Shown one piece after another: positions 1 through 8,147 of a stretch of 64,000 nt of DNA. Made by a program: the position numbers and the translations under genes. The stretch's first letter is position 1. Every line of letters starts with the position of its first letter. Source of the DNA: Methanocalculus taiwanensis (GTDB taxonomy: Archaea; Halobacteriota; Methanomicrobia; Methanomicrobiales; Methanocorpusculaceae); contig NZ_VOTZ01000011.1 in the NCBI RefSeq assembly GCF_024372745.1, positions 1-64,000 on the forward strand, read 5' to 3'. Under the pieces are notes generated by a model. That model did not search any database. It saw nothing but the letters and a program-made list of their open reading frames with translations, and was not told the origin of the DNA.

Positions 1-112
1 CTTTTCAAAGGTGATGCGGATCTCCTATGAAGGGTTTGACCAGATCACTGAGGTGCCAAAGAAGGTCCGGGAGCTTGAGAAGAAGCTGAAACTTGATTTA
101 TTCCCTAAGTGA
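1..112 (+). CDS. C-terminal end of an unrecognised protein (partial)
   Basis: An open frame enters from the left edge and ends at a TGA at 110-112, giving about 36 residues that finish in a Lys/Glu/Leu-rich amphipathic stretch (VRELEKKLKLDLFPK). Only the tail is in the window, so the family cannot be named. It ends 23 bases before the TPR gene on the same strand, so the two may be cotranscribed. Confidence 0.5.
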   Translation, partial: FSKVMRISYEGFDQITEVPKKVRELEKKLKLDLFPK

Positions 113-135
113 GAGCATAGTTTGGGCAGAATATT

Positions 136-483
136 ATGGCAGCAGCACTGGTGGAATTGGGACGGCCGGCTGAGGCTCTTCCTCTTCTTGAGCAAAATCT
201 CTCAATCGATCCAGAGAGTGGGTATGCCTGGCATTTTCATGGGCGGGCACTGATGGACTGTAAAAAATATGTTGAAGCGCTTGAATCCTTTGAAAATGCC
301 CTCGAATATAATCCGGAGAATGCAAATACCTGGTTCTATCGAAGTATCGCCCTTCATACTCTTGGAGAGATACAGGAAGCAGAGAAATCAATGAAAGAGG
401 CGGCAAGCCTTGATCCGGTTAACATAGGATTGACCGCTTCACGGTATCTGACTATCTTCTCAGATCTGCTCAGAAGAACATGA
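136..483 (+). CDS. Small tetratricopeptide-repeat protein
   Basis: A 115-residue protein made almost wholly of three TPR units of about 34 residues, with the usual spacing of small and aromatic residues (for example AWHFHGRALMDCKKYVEALESF, then NTWFYRSIALHTLGEIQEAEKS) and the closing proline pattern (IDPES, YNPEN, LDPVN). TPR proteins are helical scaffolds for protein-protein contact. No signal peptide or membrane segment is seen, so it is probably cytoplasmic. The partner is unknown. The frame is closed upstream, so this looks like a complete small protein rather than a fragment. Confidence 0.75.
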   Translation: MAAALVELGRPAEALPLLEQNLSIDPESGYAWHFHGRALMDCKKYVEALESFENALEYNPENANTWFYRSIALHTLGEIQEAEKSMKEAASLDPVNIGLTASRYLTIFSDLLRRT

Positions 484-491
484 TCTCCCCT

Positions 492-911
492 TCATCTGGC
501 GATGGCTCCCCCTGCCCTCTCCCAGGCGGAGATTCCTCCTCCGAGATTATAAACTCTCATAAAACCCTGCTCTCCCATTATCCTGAGTGCAGAGCTGCTC
601 TTTCCGCCTGCTGTACAGTAGAGGAGGTATGATCCATTTCGATCTAAAGTCTCCACATTATCAGCAAATGATGAGGAGATATCGATATTCACTGCGCCGG
701 GGATATGTGCGGCAGCATACTCATCAGATCTTCTGAGATCGATGATTGTAAGGGTGGGATCTAATTCAATCAGGATGATCGCCTCCTCTGCTGTAATCGT
801 CTGGAGTGTTGGAACCTCACTATTATCCGTAGATTCTCCCTGGCTCATACATCCGGATGCTGCAAGCAGCATAAGAAGAATTACCGCTGCCGGCAGGATT
901 GCATTTCGCAT
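492..911 (-). CDS. Rhodanese-domain lipoprotein
   Basis: 139 residues. The N-terminus is a lipoprotein signal: Arg-Asn, a hydrophobic core, then a lipobox LAASGC with the modified Cys at about residue 21. After a short Ser/Glu linker comes one rhodanese domain (about 38-137) with the conserved features TIIDLRRSDEYAAAHIPGAVNI and the active-site loop YCTAGGKSS, whose Cys carries the persulfide in this family. It is therefore expected to handle sulfane sulfur or redox chemistry on the outer face of the membrane. It is convergent with the TPR gene and lies downstream of the phosphodiesterase gene on the same strand. Confidence 0.85.
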   Translation of the reverse strand: MRNAILPAAVILLMLLAASGCMSQGESTDNSEVPTLQTITAEEAIILIELDPTLTIIDLRRSDEYAAAHIPGAVNIDISSSFADNVETLDRNGSYLLYCTAGGKSSSALRIMGEQGFMRVYNLGGGISAWERAGGAIAR

Positions 912-962
912 AGGATCTCTATTGCCTCACACCGGATATCTGTTTTCCTGCCCGCAACGTTG

Positions 963-1679
963 CTATGAATCAAATGGATCCTTTTCTGCATCTCTCACAT
1001 TCCTCAAAGAGCAGAAGAATGACCATGCTGAAGAAGGATCATCTGTTACTACTCCCTCAACTCCGATTTTAGAGGCTTCTGCATATGCTTTGTCCGAATT
1101 GAGGGTCCATACAATGACATTGAGGTCTGCTCTCTGGCTGAGATCTCTCAGCTCCTCTGTCATGTCTATAAACCGCAGAAGGATATATGATGCTGGGATT
1201 GATGCCGCCACCCGGACCGGATCAGCACCGGGAGAGCGGAAGATATACCCGATCCCGGCATCAGGGAGCTGGAGTGCGATCCGGCGGAGGCAGTCTGCAT
1301 CAAAGGAGACGATCAGAACCTTCGAAAGCCCTGCCTCTTCTACAAGAGTGGCAACCTGCTCCTCATATCCTCCCTCCTTCAGCTCGATCACAAGGCCGCA
1401 TTCACCAATGTCAAGGGCGAGCACCTCTGCGAGTGTCGGGATTCGCTCGCCCTCCCCGGCATCCAGTGCTTTCAGCTCAGCGAGGGTATAATCCCTGACA
1501 AAGCCAGTTCCATCTGTTGTCCGGTCAAGGGTTGGATCGTGGATCACAACCGGAACACCATCCCGGCTGATCCGGACATCTATCTCGACATAGTCAGACC
1601 ACCTGCTCCCTTCCCGGAGTGCGGCGATGGTGTTCTCAGGCCGGGTGGCTCGGGCACCCCGGTGGCCGATGATGATCAT
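963..1679 (-). CDS. Glycerophosphodiester phosphodiesterase
   Basis: 238 residues, the usual length for a cytoplasmic UgpQ-type enzyme. The GDPD family signature is clear: IIIGHRGARATRPENT at the start (catalytic His and Arg, then the Glu-Asn pair), EIDVRISRDGVPVVIHDPTLDRTT (metal-binding Glu/Asp and second catalytic His), and a late VIVWTLN strand. The family hydrolyses glycerophosphodiesters to glycerol phosphate and an alcohol. There is no signal peptide. The same-strand rhodanese gene lies 51 bases downstream; the 315 bases upstream separate it from the divergent sensor kinase. Confidence 0.9.
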   Translation of the reverse strand: MIIIGHRGARATRPENTIAALREGSRWSDYVEIDVRISRDGVPVVIHDPTLDRTTDGTGFVRDYTLAELKALDAGEGERIPTLAEVLALDIGECGLVIELKEGGYEEQVATLVEEAGLSKVLIVSFDADCLRRIALQLPDAGIGYIFRSPGADPVRVAASIPASYILLRFIDMTEELRDLSQRADLNVIVWTLNSDKAYAEASKIGVEGVVTDDPSSAWSFFCSLRNVRDAEKDPFDS

Positions 1680-1994
1680 ATACTACAACAGGTTCGGCTT
1701 TTTGGTTAAATGTATTGAAAGAACGCTTATCCAGATTGCAAAAAAAATCCGATATCCCGGGAGATTTTCGATAGTCGAATCCCGGAGATTTGTGTTCTCT
1801 CTTGTATGAAGGATGATGCTGTATCTGAAGTGGCGTGTATGGGTCTTCGGTCTTTTCAATAAAACAGAATATTCTTCGTACTGCCACTATATCTACCAAA
1901 TATCAGAGATCTCTGCGTGAAATCATCAGGTTGTGTTACAATCCATTCTCATGAATCCTATGAGGAGAGGCTTGTTCAAAATAACGGAAGAAAA
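1680..1994. promoter_or_regulatory. Divergent intergenic region with a motif shared with the feo promoter
   Basis: No gene is supported here. The AT-rich tract must carry promoters for the phosphodiesterase gene (left) and the sensor kinase (right). At 1844-1871 there is an imperfect dyad (TCTTCGGTCTTTTCAATAAA and the following bases to GAATA) that matches about three quarters of the positions of the element at 7546-7573 in front of feoA. A GTG at 1917 is in frame with the kinase, but the ATG at 1995 fits the receiver domain better. Confidence 0.45.
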
Positions 1995-3908
1995 ATGCAT
2001 CTGCTTCATGTCGATGATGAACCGCTCTTCCTTGAATTGACAGAGATCTATCTGAACCGAAGCGGGGATATGATGGTCACCAGCTGCTCCTCGGCAGCAG
2101 AGGCTCTCAGGCTGGTTGAGACAGAGGATTTTGACGGAATCATCTCTGATTACCAGATGCCTGGAATGAATGGCATCGAATTCCTCTTTGAATTGAGAAG
2201 CTCCTCAAATAACCTGCCATTTATCATCTTCACCGGGAGGGGGCGGCAGGAGGTTGTTATTGAGGCTCTCAATAATGGGGCGGATTTCTACATCCAGAAA
2301 GGCGGTGATATCAGCTCGCAGTTTGCAGAACTGGAGAATGCAATCCGGCAGGCTGTTTTGAAATACCGATCAGATATTCATCTCCGCCAATCCAGGCAGC
2401 TTATTTGCGACATCTTCCATCATCTCCCGGATGCCACCTATGCAATTGATTGCATGGGAAGGGTAATTGCCTGGAACCGGATGATGGAGAGGATGGCCGG
2501 AATAACCGCAGGCCAGGTGATCGGGAGGAGCGGGCATCCCTACGCTATCCCTTTCTTCCGGGAATCCAGAAAGACCCTCGTTGATTATATTCTCCATCCT
2601 GACGAAGAGATTTTGCGCACATATTCTCTTCTCAGGAAGGAGCATGGGATGATTATAGCAGAGACGGAAGGAATACTGCCCAATGGAAAGCCAATTTTCC
2701 TCAGGGCAAAAGCCTCGCTCCTGTATGATGAAAAGGGAACTGTTATTGGCTCCATTGAGTCAGTGCGTGATATAACAAAGAGCAAGATGGCAGAAATGGA
2801 ACTCATCTCTGCTGGTGAATACCGGCGTACCCTGATCGAAGCACATATCGATCCACTTGTAACAATCGGTTCTGACGGCGGGATACAGGATCTGAATGCC
2901 GCAACAGAGGCATTAACCGGCATGACACGCGATGCATTGATAGGGCGATCATTCTCCTCCCTCTTCACCGATCCTGAATCTGCAGAATTGATATATCAAA
3001 AGACGATACGATCAGGTGCCGAAAGAAAACACTCTCTCTTCATCCGTTCGCCAGATGGGGGGGCTCTCCCTGTCATATTCTATGGCACAGTCTATCGTGG
3101 CCCGGATGGTGATGTACGGGGTGTCTTTGCAGAACTCCATGAAAGTATTCCTGCTCTTGATGCGATCCCGGCATCCTGTCCATGCAGCGAGGGAAGGTGC
3201 GGGTGTGCTGAAGCTGAGCGAGAATATACCCTGCATTTTGATATCATTCTTCATGATCTTGGAAATGCCGTACATACGGCACGTGGGTATATGGATCTCC
3301 TCGATGTACGTCTTGAAGAGGATCTTCGTACTGTTTCAGGGAAGATGAAGCAGGCTGTTGTCAAGGCAGGTGAGATCATCAGGATGGTGGGAGATGCGCG
3401 AAGAAACGGCAGTCAGATCACAATAGACAGGCACCAAGCAGTCATCCCTCTTGATGAAGTGATACGAAACGAGATCTCCCATTTCCCGGGAATCAGGATC
3501 GAGTATGGGGGATGTGATGAAGAGGTGCTGGCAGATGATCTTCTCGGTGAGGTGATCTGGAATCTTCTGCATAACAGCGTTAAATTTGGCGGTGACGATG
3601 TTGCCATCAGTATCAGGGTTGAAGGACGTGAGGATCGGATCATCCTCACTGTCACTGATACAGGGCCCGGTATTCCCGTGGATGTCATCATTCCTCCACC
3701 ACAGAATCTCAGTGGCCGCGGGCTGTGTATCGTCCGTGATCTGGTTGCAGCCTATGGCGGTGAGCTATGGGTTGAATCCAATTCTTCCGATGGGGATGGG
3801 CGGGGTGCCTCCATCAGCCTCTCGCTCCAAAAGGCTGGTCTGGCAGGGTCTTCTGTATCCACCGGCGTGCCTTCATCGTCTCATCGGCTTCAGGAGTCAA
3901 TCCAATAA
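1995..3908 (+). CDS. Hybrid sensor: receiver - PAS - PAS - histidine kinase
   Basis: About 637 residues from the ATG at 1995, chosen because the receiver fold begins at once (MHLLHVDDEP) and a GGAAG sits just upstream; an in-frame GTG at 1917 would add 26 unlike residues. The receiver domain (1-125) has the acidic pair D7/D8, phosphoacceptor D52 (ISDYQMPGMNG) and K102. Two PAS domains follow (about 130-260 and 270-380), then an H-box (IILHDLGNAVHTARGY) and an HATPase_c domain with N box (WNLLHNSVKFGG), G1 (TDTGPGIP) and G2 (GRGLCIVRDL). No membrane segment is seen, so it senses a cytoplasmic signal. An N-terminal receiver with a C-terminal kinase is common in Methanomicrobiales. The input is unknown. 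Confidence 0.88.
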   Translation: MHLLHVDDEPLFLELTEIYLNRSGDMMVTSCSSAAEALRLVETEDFDGIISDYQMPGMNGIEFLFELRSSSNNLPFIIFTGRGRQEVVIEALNNGADFYIQKGGDISSQFAELENAIRQAVLKYRSDIHLRQSRQLICDIFHHLPDATYAIDCMGRVIAWNRMMERMAGITAGQVIGRSGHPYAIPFFRESRKTLVDYILHPDEEILRTYSLLRKEHGMIIAETEGILPNGKPIFLRAKASLLYDEKGTVIGSIESVRDITKSKMAEMELISAGEYRRTLIEAHIDPLVTIGSDGGIQDLNAATEALTGMTRDALIGRSFSSLFTDPESAELIYQKTIRSGAERKHSLFIRSPDGGALPVIFYGTVYRGPDGDVRGVFAELHESIPALDAIPASCPCSEGRCGCAEAEREYTLHFDIILHDLGNAVHTARGYMDLLDVRLEEDLRTVSGKMKQAVVKAGEIIRMVGDARRNGSQITIDRHQAVIPLDEVIRNEISHFPGIRIEYGGCDEEVLADDLLGEVIWNLLHNSVKFGGDDVAISIRVEGREDRIILTVTDTGPGIPVDVIIPPPQNLSGRGLCIVRDLVAAYGGELWVESNSSDGDGRGASISLSLQKAGLAGSSVSTGVPSSSHRLQESIQ

Positions 3909-3918
3909 ACACACATAT

Positions 3919-5358
3919 TCAACATTTCATATCCTCGGGGTTCCGCCATCCTCCCTCCGGCACATGTATCTCAAAACGTGCCCCTTCACCGTACACTCCG
4001 TTCTCGTGGATGGTGATGCCGGTGATTGAGAGGATCTCATTGGCGAGAAAGAGCCCAAAACCGGTATTCTTTCCAAAACCTTTCGAAAAGATCTTCTTCT
4101 TCAGATCATCAGGAACGCCGGATCCGTCATCCTCCCAGGCAACGACGAGCCCGCCATCTGAGGTCTCGCATGTAAGATGAACACCGGTTGCCTTTTCACC
4201 ATGCCGGATTGTGTTATCCATCAGGTTGGCAAAGACCTTCTCAAGCATCGGATCAGCGTAGATCTCAATGTTCCCGCACTCATTGGTAAGAGGAATACCG
4301 GATCGACCGGATCCTTCAACAGACTGTGCCAGATCAGTCAGGGAGAGCCAGAGAGGCTTATCGACCCCGATCATCTCATATGCACGGGTGAATTCACTGT
4401 CCCGCTGTATAGCCGTTGCTGCCTTCTTTACTTCGTCAAGGTATCGTGCCTGAACTTCATCCACACAGATCTCCTCTGCAAATTCGAGATATCCCTGCAG
4501 TACCATCACCTGATTGAGTATGTCATGCCGGGTGATTCCGGTCAGGATCTTCAGTTTATGATTTGCAATCCTGAGTGCTTCCTCTGCATGCTTCCTGTCA
4601 GTGATATCACGGAGAACACCATCCTCCTGAACGAGATTTCCCTCCTCATCATAGCGGGCATGGGAATGGAGTTCCTTCCATGTGATGATATCATTTTTGC
4701 CAAAGCATCGGAATTCAAGCCCTTTTGTATACTCCCGCCCCTCTTCGATAGCTTTTAAAAAGTCATTTACTACCAGTTCACGGTCTGATGGGTAAATGAG
4801 ATCGAGGAATGGTTTTCCAACAGCAATCGCCGGTATATAATCCTCTATGGTCCCCGGAGCCTCATTCAGAAAGAGTATGGTTCCATCTCTGTCCAGTGAA
4901 TAGATCACATCAGGAATATTCTCCATAAGGACCCGGTATTTCCTCTCACTCTCGCGTAGCGCTTCCTTGATCTGTTTGCGCTCGGTGATATCTGCAACAA
5001 GCCCAACGCATATGAGAGGCTTTCCTTCCTCATCATACTCTGCTACACTTGCAGTATCTGAAATCCAGATGTATGTTCCATCAGAGAGCCGGATCCGGTA
5101 TTCGATCTGATGCCGATCAATTGTGCCGGTGAGGAGATCTTCGGTTGCCTCTCTTACCAGTCCAAGATCATCAGGGTGAATAATCCTCTCAAAATCGGTA
5201 TACCCTGCAAAGTCTTCAGGCTGGTATCCGAGCATTGAGAGACTCTGATCAGAAAAACTGATCGAGCCGCTCCGGCAGTCAATCTCCCACCAGGATATGC
5301 CAGCAGCTCCCATCACCGTCATCAGCCGGTTATACAAAACCCGTTCCTCATCTCTCAT
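3919..5358 (-). CDS. PAS-PAS sensor histidine kinase
   Basis: 479 residues, soluble. The first PAS/PAC pair (about 15-130) contains WWEIDCRSGSISFSDQS and ends in the PAC pattern VGLVADITERK; the second (about 140-265) ends in GVLRDITDRK. The dimerisation/phosphotransfer segment has ITRHDILNQVMVLQGYLE with the phosphorylatable His. The ATPase domain shows ANLMDNTIRHG (N box), WEDDGSGVPDDLKKKIF (G1/F box) and GFGLFLANEIL (G2). It converges with the hybrid kinase, with 10 bases between stop codons. No response regulator lies beside it, so output may run through the neighbouring receiver protein or elsewhere. That pairing is inference. Confidence 0.88.
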   Translation of the reverse strand: MRDEERVLYNRLMTVMGAAGISWWEIDCRSGSISFSDQSLSMLGYQPEDFAGYTDFERIIHPDDLGLVREATEDLLTGTIDRHQIEYRIRLSDGTYIWISDTASVAEYDEEGKPLICVGLVADITERKQIKEALRESERKYRVLMENIPDVIYSLDRDGTILFLNEAPGTIEDYIPAIAVGKPFLDLIYPSDRELVVNDFLKAIEEGREYTKGLEFRCFGKNDIITWKELHSHARYDEEGNLVQEDGVLRDITDRKHAEEALRIANHKLKILTGITRHDILNQVMVLQGYLEFAEEICVDEVQARYLDEVKKAATAIQRDSEFTRAYEMIGVDKPLWLSLTDLAQSVEGSGRSGIPLTNECGNIEIYADPMLEKVFANLMDNTIRHGEKATGVHLTCETSDGGLVVAWEDDGSGVPDDLKKKIFSKGFGKNTGFGLFLANEILSITGITIHENGVYGEGARFEIHVPEGGWRNPEDMKC

Positions 5359-5432
5359 CTGAGAATCCCTCCTCTTCCCCTCATTATTATACCTGCCCTA
5401 TGGCTGTTCCGCGTCTGAGATCACGGAATGTC

Positions 5433-6998
5433 TCACCCCATCCTTACAATCGCTCCCCTGTTTCTCGCGGTGACCTCTTCCACCGTACCGCCGATCCCAA
5501 GAAGCGCACGCCGTGCTGCCTCTGCAACCTGTGTATCGCCCCTGTCGATGATTGCAAAGACAGTCGGCCCGAATGAGGAGAGGCCCGCCCCGTATGCCCC
5601 TGCCTCACAGAGCAGGGCGGGGAGGTTCCGGAGTTTCTCCGGCTGGAGTGATGCCTCCACCCTCTTGAAGCCGATCTCCTGTATCCGGTTCACTGCCGTC
5701 CCGAACCGCCTGATATCCCCTTCGACAACAGAGGGGAGCATCTGCATCATCACGAGATGGCAGATCTCCTGCACCTCGGCAAGAGGCACCGGGCAGTATT
5801 CCGAGAATATATCCACCTCTGCCTTCTCTGAGGCGCCAGGCATCGTATCCGGTGTGACCAGCAGAATCCCCCAGTCTTCGGGGAAGGAATGGCGGAAAAT
5901 AACCGGTGCCGGTGCCACTCCACGTGAGGCAGATGAAGGCTTAAAACCCGTTTTCTCCTGATCGGGGCCGAAAAGGTGGCCCCCATCGATAATGATCCCC
6001 CCTGCGTCAAAGGCAGCCGTTCCAATCCCGGATGTCCCTCCTCGGCCGGTTATCCGGGCAAGCTCCAGTGCTGTCGCCTCTCTTCCGAAGAGTTCTGCCA
6101 CCGCCTTTGCTGCTGCAAGTGCAATCTGCGTCCCGCTCCCAAGCCCCGAGTGGCGGGGGAGGAGGGTATGAAGGATGATTGTGACACCCCCGGTGAGCCC
6201 GAAGTGTTCGATCACTGAAGCTGCTGCATCTGCCGCACGCCGCCTGCTCTCCTCATCCCCTCCATGCACCGAAATACGGCCGGCAGCACGTGCTTCGATG
6301 AGAAGATGCGGCCGGTCAAGGGTGATTCCGACTCCACCGTCAACGCGGCCGATGCTCCCGTTCAGGTCGATCAAGCCGATGTGAAGGCGGGACGGGGTAT
6401 CCACGATGACCCGCTTTGTATCTGAGAATGTGCCGGATGGAAAGATCTCGGTGATTACCATGAGGGGCTCGTCTTTGTGGATGATCCGATACCGCCGGGC
6501 AAAGAGCGGCTCACCCGGAAGAATGCCGAAGATCCTGGCGAGATGCTCATCTGCCGGATATGAATCAATCGACAGGATCTCACGGCGGGACTCGATTTTG
6601 TGATTTTTGAGGATAATTCCTATCGGAATATCGGCCTTCATCATATCCAATCTCATCTCTGGAGCAAGCCGGTTGATCGGGGTGTAGGAGATGGCATAGA
6701 TCAGCGGCTGCCCCTCCTCCCCCTGGCCGAGATCGACGATCCGGTGGTTCACCTGGTCACCCTCGCAGATGGCAAGCAGGTGCGCTGTCTCGCGATCTGC
6801 TGTGAGCACCTCCTGAAGCCGTGTCTTTACACCCACCTTTGACTCGGTTGCAAGTGAGAGGAGGTGGGTGACTGATCCGTCTGTTCCAAGGAGCACCTTC
6901 TGGAAGGGAGATAGATCTCCGGTATTCACCTCAATCTCACCGATACGAACCGCGATCTCGGTTGCACTGAGCGGGTGGATCTCATGACCGGTATTCAT
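5433..6998 (-). CDS. Fusion: chorismate-lyase-like (DUF98) domain + beta-RFAP synthase
   Basis: 521 residues with two catalytic parts. Residues about 1-190 resemble the DUF98/chorismate-lyase-like family (LSPFQKVLLGTDGSVTHLL, then RYRIIHKDEPLMVITEIFP near the end), which in methanogens is linked to making 4-hydroxybenzoate from chorismate. Residues about 195-521 are a GHMP-kinase-fold beta-ribofuranosylaminobenzene 5'-phosphate synthase (TPSRLHIGLIDLNG; the glycine loop LPRHSGLGSGTQIALAAA; GGRGGTSGIG-like loop). That enzyme condenses 4-hydroxybenzoate with PRPP in the first committed step of the methanopterin arm. The fusion would join precursor synthesis to its use. The order and the intact motifs are visible; channelling is inference. 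Confidence 0.87.
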   Translation of the reverse strand: MNTGHEIHPLSATEIAVRIGEIEVNTGDLSPFQKVLLGTDGSVTHLLSLATESKVGVKTRLQEVLTADRETAHLLAICEGDQVNHRIVDLGQGEEGQPLIYAISYTPINRLAPEMRLDMMKADIPIGIILKNHKIESRREILSIDSYPADEHLARIFGILPGEPLFARRYRIIHKDEPLMVITEIFPSGTFSDTKRVIVDTPSRLHIGLIDLNGSIGRVDGGVGITLDRPHLLIEARAAGRISVHGGDEESRRRAADAAASVIEHFGLTGGVTIILHTLLPRHSGLGSGTQIALAAAKAVAELFGREATALELARITGRGGTSGIGTAAFDAGGIIIDGGHLFGPDQEKTGFKPSSASRGVAPAPVIFRHSFPEDWGILLVTPDTMPGASEKAEVDIFSEYCPVPLAEVQEICHLVMMQMLPSVVEGDIRRFGTAVNRIQEIGFKRVEASLQPEKLRNLPALLCEAGAYGAGLSSFGPTVFAIIDRGDTQVAEAARRALLGIGGTVEEVTARNRGAIVRMG

Positions 6999-7085
6999 TA
7001 TGATGAGGTACTGACCCGGAGGTTCTTACCTCTATTGATCCAGAAATCCCAAACCATAACCACGATCAGATCCACACTATTGTAT

Positions 7086-7532
7086 ATGCAGTATTCGGAA
7101 GGCACAGTCGGCCGGGTCTTCTTCCTCCGGTTTGATGATGGTGAGGATCTGATCGAATCGGTCCGTTCATTTATACAGAAGATACAGATACGCCACGGGG
7201 TCATCTCATTTCTTGGAGCGCTCCATTCTGCCGGTCTTGTGACAGGTCCGGAAGAGGCGGTGATCCCCCCGGTACCGCACAAGGAGCATATTAAAGGCGG
7301 CTGGGAGTGCCTCGGCACCGCCACCATCTATCCGGGCGAGGATGGCCCCTCCCTCCATCTCCACGCAGCTGCCGGGCGTGGCCGCGATGCCGTCTGCGGC
7401 TGCCTCAGGACAGACTGCCGTGTCTACCTTGTGGTGGAGGCGGTCATCTGGGAGGCTCTTGGTATAGAAGGAGAACGCATCCATGATCCTCAGATCGGGG
7501 CGGCGCTTCCTGTGCTGGCAAACCGCCTGTAG
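7086..7532 (+). CDS. PPC/DUF296-family protein (AT-hook-associated fold)
   Basis: 148 residues from the ATG at 7086; an upstream in-frame ATG at 6975 overlaps the divergent gene and adds non-conserved residues. The body matches the PPC (DUF296) fold: GRVFFLRFDDGEDLIESVRSF, HGVISFLGALHSAG, GGWECLGTATIYPGEDGPSLHLHAAAG with the clustered histidines, and a final VYLVVEAVIWE strand. Stand-alone prokaryotic members form trimers, and some bind metal or DNA. The function is not known. A perfect 9-bp hairpin follows the stop and may end this transcript or serve the feo operon. Confidence 0.8.
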   Translation: MQYSEGTVGRVFFLRFDDGEDLIESVRSFIQKIQIRHGVISFLGALHSAGLVTGPEEAVIPPVPHKEHIKGGWECLGTATIYPGEDGPSLHLHAAAGRGRDAVCGCLRTDCRVYLVVEAVIWEALGIEGERIHDPQIGAALPVLANRL

Positions 7533-7545
7533 TTCGCAATCAAAA

Positions 7546-7573
7546 TCTTCGGTTTTCCAATAAAAACCGAATA
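7546..7573 (+). promoter_or_regulatory. Inverted repeat upstream of the feo operon
   Basis: A perfect 9-bp inverted repeat, TTCGGTTTT at 7548-7556 and AAAACCGAA at 7563-7571 with a 6-base spacer, lies 78 bases before feoA. A TATA-like TTTTCTATATTC follows at about 7576-7587. Its position suits an operator for an iron-responsive repressor (DtxR/Fur type) or a terminator of the preceding gene. A related sequence at 1844-1871 argues for a DNA-binding site. Confidence 0.5.
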
Positions 7574-7650
7574 CTTTTCTATATTCTCCTCTCTTTTCGA
7601 ATCTTCTTCGACTTGGGGTTATCCCTACCAAACAACAGAACAAGCAGGTA

Positions 7651-7905
7651 ATGAGTTCACCAGATCACTCACCAGTTACCCTTGACACAGTCATATCCGG
7701 AGATAAGGCACGGATTGTGGGTGTCAAAGCGAAGGGGCATCTCAGAAAGCGCCTCCTTGAGATGGGCATTATTCCGGGTGCCATCATCGAGTCGATCCGG
7801 GTTGCCCCACTCGGCGATCCGGTAGAGTTCCGGGTCAAAGGCTACAACCTCTCCATCAGGAAAGGAGATGCCGCCTGTATCGAAGTCGTGATGGAGGTAG
7901 AGTGA
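7651..7905 (+). CDS. feoA: FeoA-family ferrous iron transport protein (first copy)
   Basis: 84 residues with the SH3-like FeoA fold: an N-terminal VTLDTVISGDKARIVGVKAKG, the conserved RKRLLEMGIIPGAIIESIRVAPLGDPVEFRVKGYNLSIRKGDA core, and a short final strand. FeoA is a small cytoplasmic protein thought to modulate the FeoB transporter. It starts the operon; its stop overlaps the second feoA by four bases (ATGA type), so the genes are translationally coupled. Confidence 0.93.
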   Translation: MSSPDHSPVTLDTVISGDKARIVGVKAKGHLRKRLLEMGIIPGAIIESIRVAPLGDPVEFRVKGYNLSIRKGDAACIEVVMEVE

Positions 7906-8147
7906 GAATGGCATCCTGTCCGCTCTCTCTCCTTTCCGCCGGGACTACCGGGAAGATTACGGGCGTCCATGCAGGTGAGGGGCTTCGCCGCCGCCTCTAT
8001 GCACTTGGTCTTATCCCTGAGGCGACTGTTACGGTTGTCACACGGGATCGTGGATCGATCATCGTCTCTGTCTGCGGCTGCCGGTATGCCCTCTCCCGCG
8101 GGATGGCGATGAAAGTCATAATCGCACCGGAGGTGGCAGCCCGATGA
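7902..8147 (+). CDS. feoA: FeoA-family protein (second copy)
   Basis: 81 residues, a paralogue of the preceding gene. It has PLSLLSAGTTGKITGVHAGEGLRRRLYALGLIPEATVTVVTRDRGSIIVSVCGCRYALSRGMAMKV, which keeps the Leu-Gly-Leu-Ile-Pro turn of FeoA. Two Cys in the VCGCR strand are not present in the first copy. It overlaps both neighbours by four bases. Two tandem FeoA domains ahead of FeoB occur in several archaea, and the copies may form a heterodimer. Confidence 0.9.
   Translation: MRMASCPLSLLSAGTTGKITGVHAGEGLRRRLYALGLIPEATVTVVTRDRGSIIVSVCGCRYALSRGMAMKVIIAPEVAAR

Noticed and set aside
742-1491. 249-codon + strand frame opposite the rhodanese and phosphodiesterase genes
   Set aside because: Low-complexity Ser/Arg-rich translation antisense to two clear protein families.
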